Assembly: GCA_027577415.1 (NCBI GenBank)
Contig: JANBQS010000425.1
Span: 1-18,386 of the forward strand
Length of the DNA stretch: 18,386 nucleotides
Direction of reading: 5' to 3'
Source: Coemansia sp. RSA 922
Taxonomy: Eukaryota > Kickxellomycota > Kickxellomycetes > Kickxellales > Kickxellaceae
The notes below the pieces were generated by a model. The model ran no database searches. It was given only the letters and a program-made list of their open reading frames with translations, and was not told where the DNA came from. Positions 14,953 through 18,386 of this stretch are shown one piece after another; the first letter of the stretch is position 1, and every line of letters starts with the position of its first letter. Made by a program: the position numbers and the translations under genes.

Positions 14953-16485
14953 TCACTTTTTCTTGGAGGGTCGCGCAGGCTTTTCTGGAGGGTGAAGCAA
15001 CGCAGTGGCCACTGTCGACTCTTGCTTTGCCCTTTGTAGTATAGTGGCAAGGATATTTTCGCCATCCGGGAAGCTGTTTCGAATCAATTCTTGCAAGTAG
15101 AGCGACTCTCGCTTGAGCTGGTCATTGTTTCGGCGCAGGTAGTAAATGTACTCGGTAGATTTGCCCAAGATCGTTGCTTTGTTGAGCTTTGTAGCTGCGG
15201 CAACACCGTCGATAGTTGTGTTGCTCGAGCCATCCTCAGCGGCATCGTAGCTTTCGTCACCGGCATCGTCATCTTCGTCGTCGCTAGAGTCAGCAGTGCT
15301 GTTGCCATGTGCCTTTTTCTTGGTACGAACATGCTGGAGCGCGGGAACGGCGTTGCGCAGATCACAGATACGGTCGTTGATGTTGTTACGATAGCGCCGC
15401 TCAATGGCATTGTGTGCTACCTTACGCTGCTGCTGCGGGACAGGGGCGGCATTGGAATCCTGCTGCTGGCCTGGAAGAGAAGCAGTGGTATTCAGCGAAG
15501 CGGGGTTTATTCCAGCTCCTACGTTGCTTATCATAGAGGCGGTCGAGTCGAGTCTACTAATTGGTAGCAGCTTCGACGGACTGATGGCGCCCGACATAAT
15601 GGCGCTGCTATCGCCAGAAACCATAGAGAAGGGATTAAACATGTCGGGCGATAGGCCGGAGGCTGAGACTACGCCGGGGTGATAGGATGCGATGCGTTGC
15701 ATACCGATACCAGCGGGTATCGGCATAGCAGAACTATCCAGGGCGCCTGTGGATCGATCGCCAAAGTACACGGGCATGCTGACACGCTTGCTAAGTGGCA
15801 CGCCCCTTGCCGAGCTCATAAAGCCGTCGTCAAACTCCACAGCCTTACGCTTGCCCAAGACATAGCTCAGTTGGTCGTAGTTGCTGGGCGGCGGAGCGAG
15901 AAAGTCATTGGCAGCCGATTGCTCTGTTATAACCGGGACGTCAAAGACACCGCCATTGGGAGACGCGGAGTAGGGACTGTGGCCCGTATTTCCCAGGATC
16001 GCCGTCAGTGAGGCCGTGTCAAAGCTCGAGAGAGGTTGGCTGTACAGCGAGCCATTCATATCTGCGGCTGTATTAGCAGGCATTGTGTTAACCGTTTGCG
16101 CGTTGGTATAGCTATTGGCGGGTAGCGCAGCAGCGTCGGAGCTCATATCGCCAAAGTGCGAAGCTTGCATCGACTGCGAGGGCGTGACTCCGATAGATGC
16201 GAGGACCAGCGGGCTCGTCGGACCCGACATGGCGAGGCGCGGCGGATCGTTGTATGCATTAGAGGCAGAGGCTATAATGGCGGCCATTGTCTGGTCGTTG
16301 ACGCTGACTATCGGCTGCCGACTTTGCTGTGCGCTGGCGAGGGTGGAAGAGGCGGCGAGAAACTCGTTTAGTGCGGCGAGATCGTCATCGGCCTGTTGTT
16401 GCTGCTGGTGCTGTGACGCGCGATATCCAGAACCGTAACCGTTCATCATCAACGACGTGTCAGAGTAAACTTGATGTGCGTTCAT
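14953..16485 (-). CDS. SREBP-type bHLH transcription factor with acidic loop, no membrane anchor
   Basis: A 510-aa nuclear factor. Residues 1-350 are low-complexity (QHQQQQQ at 26-31; S/A/N/P-rich) with basic patches GKRKAVEF and LSKRVSMP. The bHLH begins with KVAHNAIERRYRNNINDRI (355-373). The HNAIExRYR form, with Tyr365 in place of the usual Arg, is the diagnostic SREBP substitution that lets the family bind both E-boxes and sterol-response elements. Helix 1 continues CDLRNAVPAL. An acidic loop of about 45 residues (TADSSDDEDDDAGDESYDAA) separates it from helix 2, KLNKATILGKSTEYIYYL (433-450), and a short zipper-like LKRESLYLQELIR. The C-terminus ends PPEKPARPSKKK with no transmembrane helices, unlike canonical SREBP. 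This resembles the long-loop soluble Hms1/Tye7 class of fungal factors. Sterol control is not implied. Confidence 0.88.
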   Translation of the reverse strand: MNAHQVYSDTSLMMNGYGSGYRASQHQQQQQADDDLAALNEFLAASSTLASAQQSRQPIVSVNDQTMAAIIASASNAYNDPPRLAMSGPTSPLVLASIGVTPSQSMQASHFGDMSSDAAALPANSYTNAQTVNTMPANTAADMNGSLYSQPLSSFDTASLTAILGNTGHSPYSASPNGGVFDVPVITEQSAANDFLAPPPSNYDQLSYVLGKRKAVEFDDGFMSSARGVPLSKRVSMPVYFGDRSTGALDSSAMPIPAGIGMQRIASYHPGVVSASGLSPDMFNPFSMVSGDSSAIMSGAISPSKLLPISRLDSTASMISNVGAGINPASLNTTASLPGQQQDSNAAPVPQQQRKVAHNAIERRYRNNINDRICDLRNAVPALQHVRTKKKAHGNSTADSSDDEDDDAGDESYDAAEDGSSNTTIDGVAAATKLNKATILGKSTEYIYYLRRNNDQLKRESLYLQELIRNSFPDGENILATILQRAKQESTVATALLHPPEKPARPSKKK

Positions 16486-16645
16486 AAAAGCGAGGGAAGG
16501 CTATTGAGAAAGATGAATAGGCTGGAGGGTGATCTAGAACCAGCCTTCAAGATAAGAGGAAGAGAGATAGGTCGCGGTGTGGTTAAAGAAAAGAGATGGT
16601 GCCAATAATGCAAAGTTAGTTTTTTGGCAGACTTGGGGAAAAGTA

Positions 16646-16657
16646 CTCAATATATAG
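16646..16657 (-). promoter_or_regulatory. TATA-like element upstream of the bHLH gene
   Basis: CTATATATTGAG on the minus strand, about 160-170 bp before the bHLH ATG at 16485. Position and orientation fit a core promoter; assignment by motif only. Confidence 0.35.
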
Positions 16658-17912
16658 ATAAGGCTACAAGATATCTGAATAGGAGAAGGGTGTTGGTGAG
16701 TGAGGAGAAACAGTTCTCTGTTCCCGCTGCCTCTAGCCTAGATATACAGGAAGATCCACAAAGGTCGGGCAGGATAAAGGGGGCGAGGCCCGCACGGAGC
16801 TCGGCCCTTTTAGCATTATCGTCATCGTCGGCTTGTTTGCGGACATGGCGGCAATGAACGCCGTGCCCAAAAAAAATAAATAAATAAAAGCTATCTCGAA
16901 GGGTCTAGCTTTGGGTTGGCAGGCTCGTGGATTTGCAGGGCTGCTCTGTTCACATGTAGTTTCCGATTGGGCCTTTCACACTCAATTTGTCACAGTCTCT
17001 CGTGTGAGTGGTGCCAAGAAAATGAGGGCGGGGACTGCTGCGCTCGGAATCTGGGCAACCAATCCTCTGCTTCAAAGGGATATAGTTCAGGCTTGTAAAG
17101 GTGCTAATGAAGGCAAGCAACTGGCACTTGTTGGTCGAGTAGACACAATTCGCGGCTCCTGAAGAGTTGGTAGTCTGGCTCGCGCGTAGGCGAGCGCAGA
17201 GGCTGACACTCGAAGCACTCTGTTGCCCGGTCTGTTAGCAGCTCCGTCCGCCGATTCGGGCATTCCGGATGCACAGCCAAAGTAGCAATCGGCCATGTTA
17301 TCGTCCAGTTGAGCAGATGGGGGCAAAAAAATGTGGCGTGATTCCTATTTACAGCGCTGACAAAAGAGGCAGGTTCATTATGTTTATTTGGGGTTAATTT
17401 GGGCACAAGCTCTCACCCCCACATTTCCTATGCTTATTTTTTTTCCGGCGCTGGCCGACAAAGAAAGAAATGCCGACCATCAATCATCAAGCCTTGTGCT
17501 CTGTCCGAAATGTGCCGCCGACGATCTCGGCCGCTATTTTCTCTAAGCTCGTGAGAGCGACTGATTCAACGCCGTGATTTGGATCTGAGAAGTGATGACA
17601 TCCCTTGCGTAAAGAGGCAGGGCCAGCGGCGGATAATAGTGACATGCATGTAGTATAGGTTATTTCTACCACAGTGGCTGGCAAATCGATGTCTTTTTAT
17701 GGCTTGGATGTAGGTTGTACACAGTATTAATGGCAATGAAAAAAATGATGAAGACAAATGCTAAGCGACTTTGACAGAGTACGAAGAAAGGTAGTCAAGA
17801 GGCAAAGGAGGGTTTTTTTGGTGGGTTGATGTCTTCCTGACAAGTCCTGGCTATATAGCTGGTGTTTGATGACGAGCGGGAGCAAGGCGTAAACTCGGTG
17901 TTTTGCTGGTTC

Positions 17913-18014
17913 TTAGCCGCCGTTCAAAATCGCCATACGTGTCTCTGGGTCATCGTCAATCATGGTGATGTTCGTTGGGATGTCCTTGCCCAGCGTAAGC
18001 GCGGATGAGTTCAT
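17913..18014 (-). CDS. Candidate small ORF (33 aa) or first exon
   Basis: ATG (18014-18012) to TAA (17915-17913). The peptide begins MNSSALTLGKDIPTNIT and ends DDDPETRMAILNGG. Codon third positions are G/C-rich, like the nearby UNC93-like gene and unlike the surrounding noncoding DNA. Just upstream on the same strand, CTAATC followed about 16 nt later by TTACAAG resembles a branch point and acceptor. A TATTTAAG TATA-like motif lies about 250 bp before the ATG. I do not recognise a family. It could be a small protein, an exon (a weak donor CAC|GTATGG occurs inside), or an upstream ORF of the bHLH transcript 1.4 kb away. Weakly supported. Confidence 0.25.
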   Translation of the reverse strand: MNSSALTLGKDIPTNITMIDDDPETRMAILNGG

Positions 18015-18386
18015 GCTTGTAAGTTACAGATTAGATTAACACCGTCGATTCGAATACACGGCGAAGCGAGCAAAACTGCAAGCGGTCTGTATAAGCGGCT
18101 GCGTTCTTCGCTCAATGGCCAGGAAATAAACTGGCTGCGCCGTGTCGATATCAGCAAAATATATGCCGATAATACAAAAAAAGAGCGAGAACTAGCAAAG
18201 AGAAAGAGGCAAAGAAAACAAGGTCAGGAGTTAAAACGAGGAGCGCGCTCCGAAATGGACTATGCTTAAATAGAATGTGTCCTTTGCTCTGGTAGACAAT
18301 ATACAGGGGAAAAAGGTGGGATAAATGTGGCAGCAAGCCGTCCTTAAAATGGGCGCTGCAGAAAGTGTACAGAGTGGGTGGAGTGG

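Larger units (their letters stand above)
16486..18386. other. 1.9-kb region without a convincing large gene
   Basis: Upstream (minus-strand sense) of the bHLH gene. Open frames here are short and mostly begin at non-ATG codons. Contents noted: tandem AATAAA motifs on the plus strand (about 16873-16889), a C-rich CTCACCCCCAC (17412-17422), and a candidate 33-codon ORF (17913-18014, minus). I found no tRNA, repeat array or mobile-element end. The region may be a long 5' regulatory region, or hold exons of an unrecognised spliced gene. Confidence 0.45.

Noticed and set aside
16624..17162. Plus-strand open frames followed by tandem AATAAA motifs
   Set aside because: They begin at TTG codons, have no recognisable domain, and overlap the likely bHLH promoter.
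17412..17422. CTCACCCCCAC as a sterol-response element controlling the bHLH gene
   Set aside because: It differs from the classical SRE by an extra C, lies more than 900 bp from the start codon, and C-rich runs occur elsewhere in the window.
18040..18060. B-box-like GATTCGAATAC suggesting a tRNA gene
   Set aside because: No matching A box at the right distance and no cloverleaf arms on either strand.
18151..18336. Minus-strand 61-residue hydrophobic frame resembling a membrane peptide
   Set aside because: It starts at a TTG codon, and the hydrophobic run comes from a T/C-rich promoter-like stretch.

Overview
The window looks like nuclear DNA of an early-diverging fungus, most likely of the Kickxellales (Coemansia-like) type. 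That placement is an inference. It rests on short gene spacing, almost intronless genes, AATAAA/TATA/CCAAT signals, a fungal UNC93-type transporter, an SREBP-type bHLH factor, and a large F-box-like protein (start SIVDKIVEYLEG, then LLHVSEYWRAAAL) that resembles a family I associate with Kickxellales. Nothing in the window looks prokaryotic, viral or plasmid-borne.

Layout. Positions 1-492 hold the 3' end of a phosphoribosyl-pyrophosphate synthetase gene (+). Positions 771-1130 (-) hold a 119-aa orphan ORF with its own CCAAT and TATA signals, followed by about 1.25 kb of intergenic DNA. A 594-aa bZIP protein (2381-4165, +) is followed closely by the XAP5/FAM50 splicing-associated protein (4354-5346, +). 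FAM50 converges on TSR1 (5409-7925, -). TSR1 is divergent from KRR1 (8199-9428, +, one intron after a 22-nt first exon), so two 40S-subunit biogenesis factors share one 273-bp promoter region. KRR1 converges on a small RNase P/MRP subunit of the Pop8/Rpp14 kind (9485-9877, -). This block (PRPP synthesis, splicing, 40S assembly, RNase P/MRP) is housekeeping RNA metabolism, with tails 56-62 bp apart.

The character then changes. An F-box-like gene (10598-12331, +) lies between two degenerate direct repeats of about 236 bp (10025-10260 and 12705-12940), a 2.68-kb period. The repeats contain a 66-bp block with only four differences, all transitions and three of them at CpG sites. I consider this repeat-bracketed F-box gene the most unusual structure in the window.

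An UNC93-like membrane protein (13355-14743, +) then converges on an SREBP-type bHLH factor (14953-16485, -) that has a long acidic loop and no visible membrane segments. The last 1.9 kb has no convincing large gene. It probably carries the long upstream region of the bHLH gene, plus one candidate 33-codon ORF (17913-18014, -).
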